IMG/VR virus record: IMGVR_UViG_3300003691_000007
Span: 1-53,734 of that record
Direction: 5' to 3' (one strand)
Source: a virus
DNA: 53,734 nucleotides
Both the position numbers and the translations under genes were made by a program. Below the pieces are notes generated by a model. The model was not told the DNA's origin and searched no databases. It saw only the letters and a list, made by a program, of their open reading frames with translations. Shown here piece by piece: positions 1 to 7,994 of this stretch; position 1 is the stretch's first letter; each line of letters begins with the position of its first letter.

Positions 1-111
1 CACTTTGCTTGGCGCTCGATCATCAAATTCTGACATATCATCGCGTTCGGCCAGCTTGTTTGAATAACTGTAAATCCTGCCTGTACCTTTTTGCTTTAGC
101 ATTTTAGCCAT
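1..111 (-). CDS. Small virion-module protein, cut by the window edge
   Basis: An open frame starts at 111 (MAKMLKQKGTGRIYS...) and runs off the left edge after 37 codons. An AGGT ribosome site precedes the ATG, and the gene sits 13 bp after the decoration-protein stop. If the window is circular, the frame continues at 53734 for five more codons and ends in TAA at 53717, giving 42 residues and ending 2 bp before the adaptor gene at 53714. The protein is basic at the N-terminus and acidic later. I do not recognise it. Its place between the capsid/decoration genes and the head-tail adaptor suggests a minor head or assembly role. Confidence 0.6.
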   Translation of the reverse strand, partial: MAKMLKQKGTGRIYSYSNKLAERDDMSEFDDRAPSKV

Positions 112-124
112 TTCTTTTACCTAT

Positions 125-529
125 TTAGATATCAATAACAACCATGCTTACCTTAATCTTTGCTGTAGCAGCATTATTTAAGATTGTCATGGTAACGTCT
201 GTTTCAACATCGTAAACTTCACCGTTGCTATGAGCCTCTTCTGTAGTGGCATAGCCAGATACAGTAGAACCAGCAACATTGCCATCGGCGCCATCAATAT
301 AAGCATCGACATTGGCATCACCAATATCAAGCGTTAGTGTTGCGCCTTCCGGTGTCAAAACAGTTACTACGGCTGCCAGCATTAAAACACCTGCCGGAAC
401 CGTAAACAATGTTAACACATCATTGGTCACATGGTTTGTTAGTGAAAAATCAATCGTATTAGAGATAGTTCGTGCAACAGGGCTCACACCTGGAATACCT
501 GAACCTACTGAATAATCGGCATTTGCCAT
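125..529 (-). CDS. Probable capsid decoration / head protein
   Basis: A 134-residue protein with GAGGATATTATC before its ATG, directly downstream of the major capsid gene. It is rich in Gly, Ala, Thr and Val with alternating beta-type stretches (for example TLTLDIGDANVDAYIDG) and ends in KVSMVVIDI. It has no Cys and no transmembrane or signal segment, so the Ala/Val-rich stretch near residues 45-60 is more likely a buried strand. Small beta-rich proteins just after the coat gene are commonly head-decoration or stabilising proteins. That assignment rests on position and composition, not on a recognised motif. Confidence 0.6.
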   Translation of the reverse strand: MANADYSVGSGIPGVSPVARTISNTIDFSLTNHVTNDVLTLFTVPAGVLMLAAVVTVLTPEGATLTLDIGDANVDAYIDGADGNVAGSTVSGYATTEEAHSNGEVYDVETDVTMTILNNAATAKIKVSMVVIDI

Positions 530-554
530 GATAATATCCTCAAAAATTTAAAGT

Positions 555-580
555 AGGTCCACCAGTTCATTAGTGGACCT
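555..580 (-). terminator. Hairpin after the major capsid gene
   Basis: A perfect 8-bp inverted repeat (AGGTCCAC / GTGGACCT) with a 10-nt loop begins 7 nt after the capsid stop codon. In the minus direction it is followed by ACTTTAAATTTTTG, a broken U-rich run. It may be a partial terminator or an RNA-stabilising structure that lets the capsid message accumulate above its downstream neighbours. Confidence 0.5.
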
Positions 581-586
581 TGCTAT

Positions 587-1495
587 TTATACCTTGGAAA
601 CAACACCATGTACCAGAGCTTCAGGGTTCTTAACTTCATACCCATACACACTTAGTCCACGGTTTAGCGTACCGAATGTGCTCTCTGCACGTAAACTCTC
701 ATTGTTTACAAACTGATTTGCAAACGTGAGTGCCGACTTGTGACAAGCAATAATGTCAGTCTTACCTGAAACAGTATTGAGCAAGTTGCTTGAGAACACT
801 TCAAAGCGGTCAAGCATACCAATACTTCCATTACGGAAGATGGAAGTACCGTCACCAGCTAGACTTGCGTCTCGTAGGTCCGACTTCTTAATCATTCCAC
901 AAACCCATGCTGGAAGAATAAGGCCGCGATTTTCCTGGTCAATGTCTTGCTCGTCAAGAATAACGCCAAGATCAACGATGTATTCCATGACGTTACTGGG
1001 GTCAAGGACTATCGGAGCGCCAGAAGTTCCAAGATTGATATCACCACTGATTTTACCAGCGGTAGTACCAGAGTTTGCAGCGTGAGCATCGGCATAGATA
1101 TCGCCAAAAATGTCACGCTCGATTTTGATCTTCATCTTCTTAGCGGCATCACCCGTCCAATCAGCTTCATAATCATAATCAGATTGCTTTTCGTCAACGT
1201 CTTCGGAAATAAACGACCAATACTTACCTTTGTCGATCAACAGTTCAACAGTATCAGGCTCAGGGCGCTGATTAATGAGAGTTTGACCTTTGTGGTAGTC
1301 CTGGATATCAATGTCAGGAGTTGTTCGGATTACTACCTTATCACCCATAGCCTTAATTAAGCCTTCATAATCGGTGTTAGAGATAGAAGAAAGGCAGGTT
1401 GCTTCGTAAAATTTACGGAGCATTTTACCTGCCCAAATTGTAGGATGCATACTCCCTGAATGGGATGGTACGCCTGATGCTGATGGATAAGCCAT
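587..1495 (-). CDS. Major capsid protein
   Basis: A 302-residue protein preceded by GAGGTGATTTAAAA and its ATG. It follows portal and scaffold genes and precedes a decoration-like gene, the standard place of an HK97-fold coat protein. The N-terminus (MAYPSASGVPSHSGS) is a short flexible arm. The middle has an acidic stretch around residues 95-110 (DVDEKQSDYDYEAD) like the E-loop/spine region, and the C-terminal half has strand-rich segments ending NPEALVHGVVSKV. The length suits a podovirus coat protein without a cleaved delta domain, with a separate scaffold just upstream. I did not see a diagnostic short motif, so the call rests on context, size and overall character. Confidence 0.85.
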   Translation of the reverse strand: MAYPSASGVPSHSGSMHPTIWAGKMLRKFYEATCLSSISNTDYEGLIKAMGDKVVIRTTPDIDIQDYHKGQTLINQRPEPDTVELLIDKGKYWSFISEDVDEKQSDYDYEADWTGDAAKKMKIKIERDIFGDIYADAHAANSGTTAGKISGDINLGTSGAPIVLDPSNVMEYIVDLGVILDEQDIDQENRGLILPAWVCGMIKKSDLRDASLAGDGTSIFRNGSIGMLDRFEVFSSNLLNTVSGKTDIIACHKSALTFANQFVNNESLRAESTFGTLNRGLSVYGYEVKNPEALVHGVVSKV

Positions 1496-1534
1496 TTTTA
1501 AATCACCTCAGTTTAGCGAGGCGACCTAACAAGC

Positions 1535-2374
1535 TTATCCTTTCGTGATAAGTCCTGCGCGCCCCGCAGCTTCAATTTGCGCTTCAATTTTCACGGCATC
1601 GTCATCTGAAATTCTTTTTTCAGCGCAAGCCTTGTAGAAAGCAGATACTTCACTTTCTTTGAAACCCTTAATTTGTCCTGCTTGCGTATCAACCGCAGCC
1701 TGACTATCTGGTATAAACTCTGCTCTATCGGATAGTTTTGGAGTCTTTTTAGTGTGCGCTATGTATCTTTTGAATACAGCCACAACAGTTTGACTATCTA
1801 ATACACCGTTAGCGTGTTCAAGAATCGCTCTCATTGAATTACCAGAGATATCGTCTCTTGTATCACCTAGCCAGTGCATAAAGTCTGGAGAATCGTTGAT
1901 CTCGTTAAAGTTTGGTATTGCTGCGTCAACTTGCGACCAATAGAAGTCTACTTTCTTCTTATGAGCGTCCTTACGCATGGACAACACTTCATCTTCTAAC
2001 TTTTTGGTCTTACCATCGATAGCCTTATTCGTGGCATCGGTAATACCTTCAACCAATTCACTTCCATACTCGTTAGCAAACTCTTCACTAAACAGACTTT
2101 CATTACCGTTTTTAGTCGTTAGCTCTTCAACTTGTGTTGATAAAACATTTAGCTTTTCAGCTAGACTTCTGTTCTCGGCCTGTAGTCTTGGGACCTCCTG
2201 CCGGTATTTTCCGTCTAATACAGAGTACTTATGCTCCCAATCAATACTATCGGGCTTTTTAGTACCTGCACCTTGGTCAAGTGTTCCCTCATTGGGAGTT
2301 TGGCCTTTAGCTTTTGCAATCGCTTCATCAGCAAGTCGATCTTGCTCTATAACTTGTTTGGGTAAATTACCCAT
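1535..2374 (-). CDS. Scaffolding protein
   Basis: A 279-residue, highly charged, mostly helical protein between portal and capsid genes. Its N-terminal 60 residues are Gln/Lys/Asp-rich and look disordered. A coiled coil follows at about residues 60-90 (LQAENRSLAEKL...) with more helical charged segments, and the C-terminus is Ala/Lys-rich (EAQIEAAGRAGLITKG). Scaffolding proteins guide procapsid assembly and leave or are degraded before packaging. A ribosome site (AGGAGTAGGATAG) precedes the ATG. The 137 bp upstream (2375-2511) holds no gene, only a repeated GGTGTTCG octamer of unknown meaning. Confidence 0.75.
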   Translation of the reverse strand: MGNLPKQVIEQDRLADEAIAKAKGQTPNEGTLDQGAGTKKPDSIDWEHKYSVLDGKYRQEVPRLQAENRSLAEKLNVLSTQVEELTTKNGNESLFSEEFANEYGSELVEGITDATNKAIDGKTKKLEDEVLSMRKDAHKKKVDFYWSQVDAAIPNFNEINDSPDFMHWLGDTRDDISGNSMRAILEHANGVLDSQTVVAVFKRYIAHTKKTPKLSDRAEFIPDSQAAVDTQAGQIKGFKESEVSAFYKACAEKRISDDDAVKIEAQIEAAGRAGLITKG

Positions 2375-2511
2375 CTATCCTACTCCTAATCGAGCCTATG
2401 CCACTCTGAGGTATTCGTTAAACGAGCCTTTAGCATGGTGTTCGGTTACTGCTTAATACTGTGGTGTTCGCTTGTTTCGAGTCACAATAAAAGCACTGGC
2501 ACAATACGCGC

Positions 2512-2784
2512 CTAATAATCGGTAGCGTGTGAAGACAAAACTCTGTTACGTTCTGTCAACTCTTCTACCTGTTCTCTGTCATTATATAAGTCATTTATCC
2601 TACGCACAAGAGAGCCAAGAAGTGATATAACCGCTTGATTTCCTTTGACTTTATCAAAATCCGGCTCCGTTCTTAACTCTTTCATCACCAGCGAATCTAG
2701 CTCTTCCAGGTAAGGTACAACCTCTTTCAACCTAAAGCTATCGGCCTTCAGCGGGATAGCCTCGTTTATTAAATCGTCATACAT
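2512..2784 (-). CDS. Small helical protein coupled to portal
   Basis: A 90-residue acidic helical protein (MYDDLINEAIPLKADS...). I chose the ATG at 2784 because it overlaps the portal stop codon by 8 nt (ATGTATGA), a typical translational-coupling arrangement; the frame stays open upstream inside portal. It has several Leu/Glu heptad-like stretches, no Cys and no membrane segment. Its place between portal and scaffold suggests an assembly or portal-associated role, but I recognise no family. Confidence 0.65.
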   Translation of the reverse strand: MYDDLINEAIPLKADSFRLKEVVPYLEELDSLVMKELRTEPDFDKVKGNQAVISLLGSLVRRINDLYNDREQVEELTERNRVLSSHATDY

Positions 2785-4876
2785 TCTGCATCGCCTGTGC
2801 GTTAGCTTGCTGTTCTTGCTGCTGCTTGCCAAGTGCTTGCTGTTGCGCTTGTTGCTCTAATTCAGCTTGTGCTTGAGCCTGTTCCTGCTCTTTTCGCATC
2901 ATGTTTTCCATTTCATCGCGTGTCGGTATGATTTCATCACCGTCTATTTCATAAGCCTTTAGTGCGTCACGTAGTAACTGTGCGCGACCAGGTAGTCCTA
3001 GAATCTTCAGGTCCACTTCATTAACTGTAGCTTGCAAAAATTCTTTACGTCTTAATTGCTGCTGCTCTTTAACAATGAGAGATTTTGCGCCCTGTGCTTT
3101 AATTTCAAAGTCACCTTTCGCAATATTATCAAGAGGACCCCACACCAAAAGATCAACGTATGTTTCCTTTGTAACTCGCTCAACCATCTTATCAACCGAG
3201 GCAAGTATCTTCTTGATACCACGTCCGGCACTGTTCATCAGCATTGATAGTCCGCTGGCAGTAGCACCAGCACCACTTACATCAGACTCACCGTAAGCAT
3301 AAGATGGTATTCCGCTGTATTGGTCCGCAAGTGAACTGAAGTACTTATAAACAGACATTAACTCGTTTGAATTGCTTGATACCTGGAAGAAGTTTATTGC
3401 CTTACTTCCGGCTCCAGATGATTTGCTAGACTTTGTTTGAAAAATTCTACCCGGATACCACTTAGTTGCATCCTCACCTTCAGCAAGTCGATCTTTATGC
3501 ACCTCGGCCATTGGGCCACTAGACATTCCCATGTTATTAGATAATGCTCTGGCGCAAGCATTACACATGCCTTGAAGGTCTTTTATGATTTCAGGTACGC
3601 CAATACCCCAAAAAGAACCACGGATTATATCCATCGATCTAACAGAGTACGGCCTTTTACCTAAAGGATGGTCGTTTAGCTTGGCGAATATAACTTCATT
3701 ACCGATAAATACAACCTTAGCCTGGTATTGCTTGCTTGAATCTTTTATCTGCTCAGTACTCATACCCCAATCAATAAGCATTTGACCTTTAACTGTTGTA
3801 TGGTGTTCTATTCCATCAATTGTGCCATCGGGTGTATCTCTTAAATCGGCACGTTCACGACCTTCTAGGTGTCTTAGCTCAGAATCAATCCATAACCAAT
3901 TTTCTAAGTCTCCGCTAATGTCATTTTCTAAGACACGTCTTATTGCATTAGGATTGTACCCACTCATTCGGGCCTCGCCTGACTCAACTGCAACAGCTAT
4001 ATTGTAAAGCATCGATTTCTCAAAGTTTATTCTCTCACTGATAAAGCCGCTATCAGGACACTTTGAGTTAGGCGATGGGTACAGGTTGAATGGAGATACC
4101 GCGTAATACTTTCGTTTAGGTACAATTTTTACAACCGGCTTAAATCCAGGGCCCCATGTAAGTTTCTCTTCCATCTTAATGACCGGACCTTTCATGATCC
4201 CAGCTTTAAGAGTGACCATATCACTCACGAACCCTTCTAATTCATCATACCAACCACCTTCTAGTAAGATATCATCGATAGCATCTTCCGCGATATCTGC
4301 GCGTCTTGCCGACTCTCGCTTCAGCTCCCTAATGAATATTTCCTTAAATTCCTTCACTGTCTTGTGCATATCTTCCTGGGTTTTAGGTATTACTATGCCA
4401 GCCTCGTCTAATTCTCCAGTACTATCAACATGCTTTTGAGCATACTGCTGTATTCGTTCGATTATTTCAGGGGGCAAGTCAGGAATTGGAGATGGAGTTA
4501 CACTATAAGGTCTATCACTACCCATCATGTCGGAAAGCCAGGCTTCAGCCGCTCTACACTTAATCGATGTTAGCTTCATGTATATTTCTGAACCACCGAA
4601 CGAGCGTATCTGCTGCAATTTTTGCGCTGAGTATTCGCCCTTACGCTGCCTCATTGACTCCAACATTTCTTCTTCAGGCACTCTTTTGGCATCCCTGGCC
4701 ACTTGCCATTCCCTGCGACAATGGGCCGCAAGCTCAAGAACAGGGGCCTCCATTTGCTTTTCCTGCTCTAACTTGTCTGCCTTTTCAGTATCCAGCTGCT
4801 CCTGGTACTGTTCGTTGCTCTGTACTTGCATGAAGTTACCAGTGCCTAACCTTTGTATAGCGCCCATTATGACCAT
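2777..4876 (-). CDS. Portal protein
   Basis: A 699-residue protein immediately downstream of the large terminase, with overlapping ends. It has an N-terminal charged helical region, a central core with wing/stem-like segments (KYYAVSPFNLYPSPNS; a tract containing DIIRGSFWGIGVPEI) and a long C-terminal tail of Gln/Ala/Glu from about residue 660 (QAQAELEQQAQQQALGKQQ). The portal forms the dodecameric ring through which DNA is packaged and ejected and to which the tail attaches. The length is typical of large podovirus portals, whose C-terminal barrel extends into the head. ATGs at 4876 and 4867 are both possible; GGGAG lies just upstream. Confidence 0.85.
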   Translation of the reverse strand: MVIMGAIQRLGTGNFMQVQSNEQYQEQLDTEKADKLEQEKQMEAPVLELAAHCRREWQVARDAKRVPEEEMLESMRQRKGEYSAQKLQQIRSFGGSEIYMKLTSIKCRAAEAWLSDMMGSDRPYSVTPSPIPDLPPEIIERIQQYAQKHVDSTGELDEAGIVIPKTQEDMHKTVKEFKEIFIRELKRESARRADIAEDAIDDILLEGGWYDELEGFVSDMVTLKAGIMKGPVIKMEEKLTWGPGFKPVVKIVPKRKYYAVSPFNLYPSPNSKCPDSGFISERINFEKSMLYNIAVAVESGEARMSGYNPNAIRRVLENDISGDLENWLWIDSELRHLEGRERADLRDTPDGTIDGIEHHTTVKGQMLIDWGMSTEQIKDSSKQYQAKVVFIGNEVIFAKLNDHPLGKRPYSVRSMDIIRGSFWGIGVPEIIKDLQGMCNACARALSNNMGMSSGPMAEVHKDRLAEGEDATKWYPGRIFQTKSSKSSGAGSKAINFFQVSSNSNELMSVYKYFSSLADQYSGIPSYAYGESDVSGAGATASGLSMLMNSAGRGIKKILASVDKMVERVTKETYVDLLVWGPLDNIAKGDFEIKAQGAKSLIVKEQQQLRRKEFLQATVNEVDLKILGLPGRAQLLRDALKAYEIDGDEIIPTRDEMENMMRKEQEQAQAQAELEQQAQQQALGKQQQEQQANAQAMQNV

Positions 4877-6312
4877 GCTCCCGCGTGTGGTGTTACTTTT
4901 TCTTGTGCAATGACTCGGCCCTCAGACTTAATCATCCCGAACCTCACGCCATACGCTGCATATTGCAGTCCATCATGCGGGTGAGAGTATTTGTTCTTTA
5001 GCGGTGAACTCTTATACCTGGTATCACCTTTAATCTGTAGCCTCTCGATCTTGTATCCACCAAGAAAGCCTTTTCTTATTGTCTTGCAATTACCTCTATC
5101 GAGAATCATGCCCGGCTCACCGTTGACCATGATGCTCATGTATCGAGAAACGTTATCTAGCCTGAAGTCAATCGCATTAGAACCAGCCGGTTCCGCAATG
5201 ATTCCTTCTTCCTCCATAAAATCAAACGCTGACCTTTCATCATCACCCTTAGCGACTCCTGCCGGATCACCAAAAGAAATAATACTCATGCCGGCATACT
5301 CGTTAGCCAGGTGAGGAACAACAACGTCACGGCAAAATTTCCTTATTCCCATTCCTTCGCCTTCAGTATCCACGACCAATTCATCAAGTATTCTAAATTG
5401 ACCCATCGGTGAAAGCTGGGTAATAATGGCTGTAGGTGTGCGACCAAAGTCAAAGCCGATAATCAAAGGCAAGCCTCTTAATACTTCCAGTTTATCCGCA
5501 CTGTGAATAAAATCGTTATATTCCGGATAGCATGGCCGGCCATCCTGGACACTTCCGTAAAGGCCCTGGATATATACCTTAATCCATTCCTTCGTTTTAC
5601 CTGGTATGAGCCTAGCCCAATAATCAAAGCCTAACTCATGATTCTGTACGTTCTCAGCCTTACCTATGTTCGGTATGTATGAATTTCCGAACTCAATCAT
5701 TGCTGGAGGCTGTTGGTAAAACTTCCAATTTTTCGGACACTCTTCCTCTGCGGCCTTATACCACCAATGGTCATCATCAGGTGGATTAGTATCCATAATC
5801 GCACCAGACCAGTTAAATCCACCATTTTCTTTAGATGGATAGCGGCCTGTCCTACTCATTCCACCGTCAATAAGGCTCTTTCTTGTCTCGCGGGCCTCAT
5901 TAAAGAATATCCCGGTCAACTCCAACGAAAGAAGTTTCTTAACGTCTTTCTCTTTTTCAAGAGATATGAAGTAGATTTCAAGCCGCACATCATTCACGTC
6001 TACATTTGCCCTAATTGGCGCGTCATACACTATCTTTGTAATAGGGTACGGGAACCAATCAAGCCAGGTTTTGATCGTTGTTGTTTTTAATTCTGCATAA
6101 GTATTCCTTGTTATCGCCCATCTTGAGCGCCTTAGACCGTCATACCCCTTAACCTGGAGAGATGCCAGTCTAAATATTTCCTGGATGCACCCAACACTCT
6201 TGCCACTACCTATTGGACCCATCACACCGCGCATGAAATAATCGCTCTGACCGTGAAACTTGGCCAGTGTTGGTTCAGCCTTATAGGTTATGGTGCGCTC
6301 TTTACGCTCCAC
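4867..6312 (-). CDS. terL: Terminase large subunit (packaging ATPase/nuclease)
   Basis: About 481 residues. The N-terminal ATPase has a Walker A (GPIGSGKS, near residue 35) and a Walker B/catalytic carboxylate segment (TGIFFNEAR, near 135-142). The C-terminal RNase H-like nuclease has the expected acidic clusters: GFDFG, RILDELVVD, SFGDPAG and HPHDGLQYA. It drives ATP-dependent DNA translocation into the prohead and cuts the concatemer. The frame is open to a TTG at 6327, but the GTG at 6312 has a better ribosome site (AGGTG five bases upstream), so I prefer it; the gene then overlaps its upstream neighbour by 11 nt. The ends overlap portal. Confidence 0.93.
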   Translation of the reverse strand: MERKERTITYKAEPTLAKFHGQSDYFMRGVMGPIGSGKSVGCIQEIFRLASLQVKGYDGLRRSRWAITRNTYAELKTTTIKTWLDWFPYPITKIVYDAPIRANVDVNDVRLEIYFISLEKEKDVKKLLSLELTGIFFNEARETRKSLIDGGMSRTGRYPSKENGGFNWSGAIMDTNPPDDDHWWYKAAEEECPKNWKFYQQPPAMIEFGNSYIPNIGKAENVQNHELGFDYWARLIPGKTKEWIKVYIQGLYGSVQDGRPCYPEYNDFIHSADKLEVLRGLPLIIGFDFGRTPTAIITQLSPMGQFRILDELVVDTEGEGMGIRKFCRDVVVPHLANEYAGMSIISFGDPAGVAKGDDERSAFDFMEEEGIIAEPAGSNAIDFRLDNVSRYMSIMVNGEPGMILDRGNCKTIRKGFLGGYKIERLQIKGDTRYKSSPLKNKYSHPHDGLQYAAYGVRFGMIKSEGRVIAQEKVTPHAGAWS

Positions 6313-6613
6313 GATCACCTGACACAAGTATTGTTATTTCAGCCGATCCCGTAGGCGCTGTAGCTGCTGCAAATCCTGCTCTCACTTCATGTATTCCAGC
6401 AACAAAGCCAGTTTTAGTAGTGGTAGTATCCTGAGCAATTGTCTCAAGCAATGACCACTGAGCTGAATCGTCACCAGTTTTTGGCCTGGATTGAATAAGG
6501 ATATCCGCGCCACTAAAGGAACCAGCAACAGAAACATCAAAGTTTCCACTAACTAACTTTGTTACCCATGTATCGGCTGTAGTTAATGTACCTGTCTCTC
6601 TATTGATATTCAT
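6302..6613 (-). CDS. Beta-rich protein between terminase subunits
   Basis: A 103-residue protein of unknown function inserted between the small and large terminase genes, overlapping both neighbours by a few bases. The sequence is Thr/Ser/Ala/Gly-rich and strand-forming (VTKLVSGNFDVSVAGSF; SAEITILVSGDRGA), with no Cys, signal peptide or charged helix. The composition resembles small capsid-decoration or Ig-like virion proteins rather than a packaging enzyme. It may be a second head-surface protein displaced from the capsid cluster; that is inference. Confidence 0.65.
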   Translation of the reverse strand: MNINRETGTLTTADTWVTKLVSGNFDVSVAGSFSGADILIQSRPKTGDDSAQWSLLETIAQDTTTTKTGFVAGIHEVRAGFAAATAPTGSAEITILVSGDRGA

Positions 6614-7113
6614 TTTTCATCATTCCCGTAATTGTAATTCATGTTAATTTCAACGCCACCGTCTAACTCCATCTTATCAGTAAACAGCTTATGGTGCTTG
6701 CCGACCAATTCAAGTGCTTTATCCTTATCAACAAGATCAAATCTTGTCACAACATCACCAGATTTACTGACGCTATGGCTTATCCCTTTAATGAGCCTAC
6801 GTGTGGCCGCGTTCATCTCCATAAGTGTTTTTGGACTGCCGTCTTCATGAAAAAAGGCGATAGGATCAAACATTGCTCTTTCTGAAAGCTCAATCATCAC
6901 ATCGACAGCCTCCATCTCATTCTTAGCATCAGCCCTTTCAACCACCTTATTTATTATTGCCAGTACCTTCTCATTCTTCATAAGCCTGGCAGCCGCGACC
7001 GATGGAGAAGAGTACCCAGCAAATTCAGCCGCTTTCTTCTGCTTGTACCCGTTTTTAAGGTATTCGTAAGCAAAAGACTTCATTTTTTCCGTGATTTCGC
7101 CTTTTCTTTTCAT
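6610..7113 (-). CDS. terS: Terminase small subunit
   Basis: A 167-residue protein whose N-terminus (EKMKSFAYEYLKNGYKQKKAAEFAGYSSPSV, here described as residues 10-40) has the helix-turn-helix pattern of the Terminase_2/XtmA family. An oligomerising helical middle (VMIELSERAMFDPIAFF) and a C-terminal beta segment (GVEINMNYNYG) follow. It recognises the packaging site and loads the large subunit. The stop overlaps the next start (ATGA). Confidence 0.88.
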   Translation of the reverse strand: MKRKGEITEKMKSFAYEYLKNGYKQKKAAEFAGYSSPSVAAARLMKNEKVLAIINKVVERADAKNEMEAVDVMIELSERAMFDPIAFFHEDGSPKTLMEMNAATRRLIKGISHSVSKSGDVVTRFDLVDKDKALELVGKHHKLFTDKMELDGGVEINMNYNYGNDEK

Positions 7114-7115
7114 GC

Positions 7116-7535
7116 TTACATTCCCCCGGGTGTTCGTATTGGCTTTAATTCTTTGGCCCTTAACCCATATCCGAACACTTCACAGTATCCATAGTTAAAA
7201 GCATCCTCACCAGTGAAGTCATTGGCGTTTACCATGTGTATAACACCGTCTATAAAGCACGAGTTATGGCCGCATATATCCTGGACCTCATGAAAGTCAT
7301 GAAACTTTATCGAGTAATCGCTATTTTTTGGCGTGTAAAGCTGGTATTCGGTCCACCTTTCATTGCAATTGCTACCGTTAAGCGCTGGCTTAGGTCCAAG
7401 ATCAAAGCTGAAGTCAGGCTCAAGCCTATCTGTAACCCTAGTAGTGTTAACAATGGGAGTGCATGAAGCGATAACAAGGATCATCAACATAGATAACGCC
7501 ACGTTTACAACCATGAAGTAGATTGTGTTCCTCAT
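7116..7535 (-). CDS. Probable phage lipoprotein, Cys-rich
   Basis: 139 residues from the ATG at 7535, which overlaps the upstream stop (TAATG) and has GGAGGG seven bases upstream; the longer open frame lacks such a site. A hydrophobic segment (residues 5-23) ends in IASC, a plausible lipobox with Cys25. The mature part carries further cysteines (SNCNERW, DICGHNSC, GYCEVFG), suggesting disulfides in the periplasm or outer membrane. It forms a pair with the exported protein upstream. Lipoproteins of this kind can mask receptors or block superinfection, but nothing in the sequence proves that. Confidence 0.7.
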   Translation of the reverse strand: MRNTIYFMVVNVALSMLMILVIASCTPIVNTTRVTDRLEPDFSFDLGPKPALNGSNCNERWTEYQLYTPKNSDYSIKFHDFHEVQDICGHNSCFIDGVIHMVNANDFTGEDAFNYGYCEVFGYGLRAKELKPIRTPGGM

Positions 7536-7975
7536 TACTCGAACCCTCCCCTGTGTAGTACTGTCTCCCGACAATGTATGTTCAATCCTGTAACCTTCTC
7601 CCCTAATGAGTTAAGATATTGCCCCTTAGTGTAGGCAAAGGTACAGTACTTGTACCAAGTGTTCACCACACCATAGAGGATGAACTGGGGTAGTGTACCC
7701 TCTCCCCACTGGCCATTACCCTCTGGATCATCATATACAATCAGATCGGAGCTCTCGCAAAAGAATTCATCCCCTCCAAGGTATACCCCACCACAGAAAG
7801 CCCGATCCACCACTAGATCATCTGGACTACTAGCATCATACGGCACATGGGTAACTTGAACATAAGTAGTCACCTCTGCTGCCTCTACAGAGTAAGTAAC
7901 CCCCAACATCAATAGTATTAGGATAGCCATAACCATCTCAGCACTATTGAATAACTCCACTATCTTTTTCATCAT
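7535..7975 (-). CDS. Exported Cys-containing protein
   Basis: A 146-residue protein with a Sec-type signal: positive N-terminus (MMKK), hydrophobic core at about 13-27 and a likely cleavage site after VEA near residue 33. The mature part has four cysteines (AFCGGVY, FFCESSD, KYCTF, IHCRET), consistent with two disulfides. It is coupled to the following lipoprotein by a TAATG overlap. Both lie between the fibre gene and the terminase genes. Function unknown; a cell-envelope role during infection is the simplest reading. Confidence 0.7.
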   Translation of the reverse strand: MMKKIVELFNSAEMVMAILILLMLGVTYSVEAAEVTTYVQVTHVPYDASSPDDLVVDRAFCGGVYLGGDEFFCESSDLIVYDDPEGNGQWGEGTLPQFILYGVVNTWYKYCTFAYTKGQYLNSLGEKVTGLNIHCRETVLHRGGFE

Positions 7976-7994
7976 ATCTACCTTTTAAGTTAAA

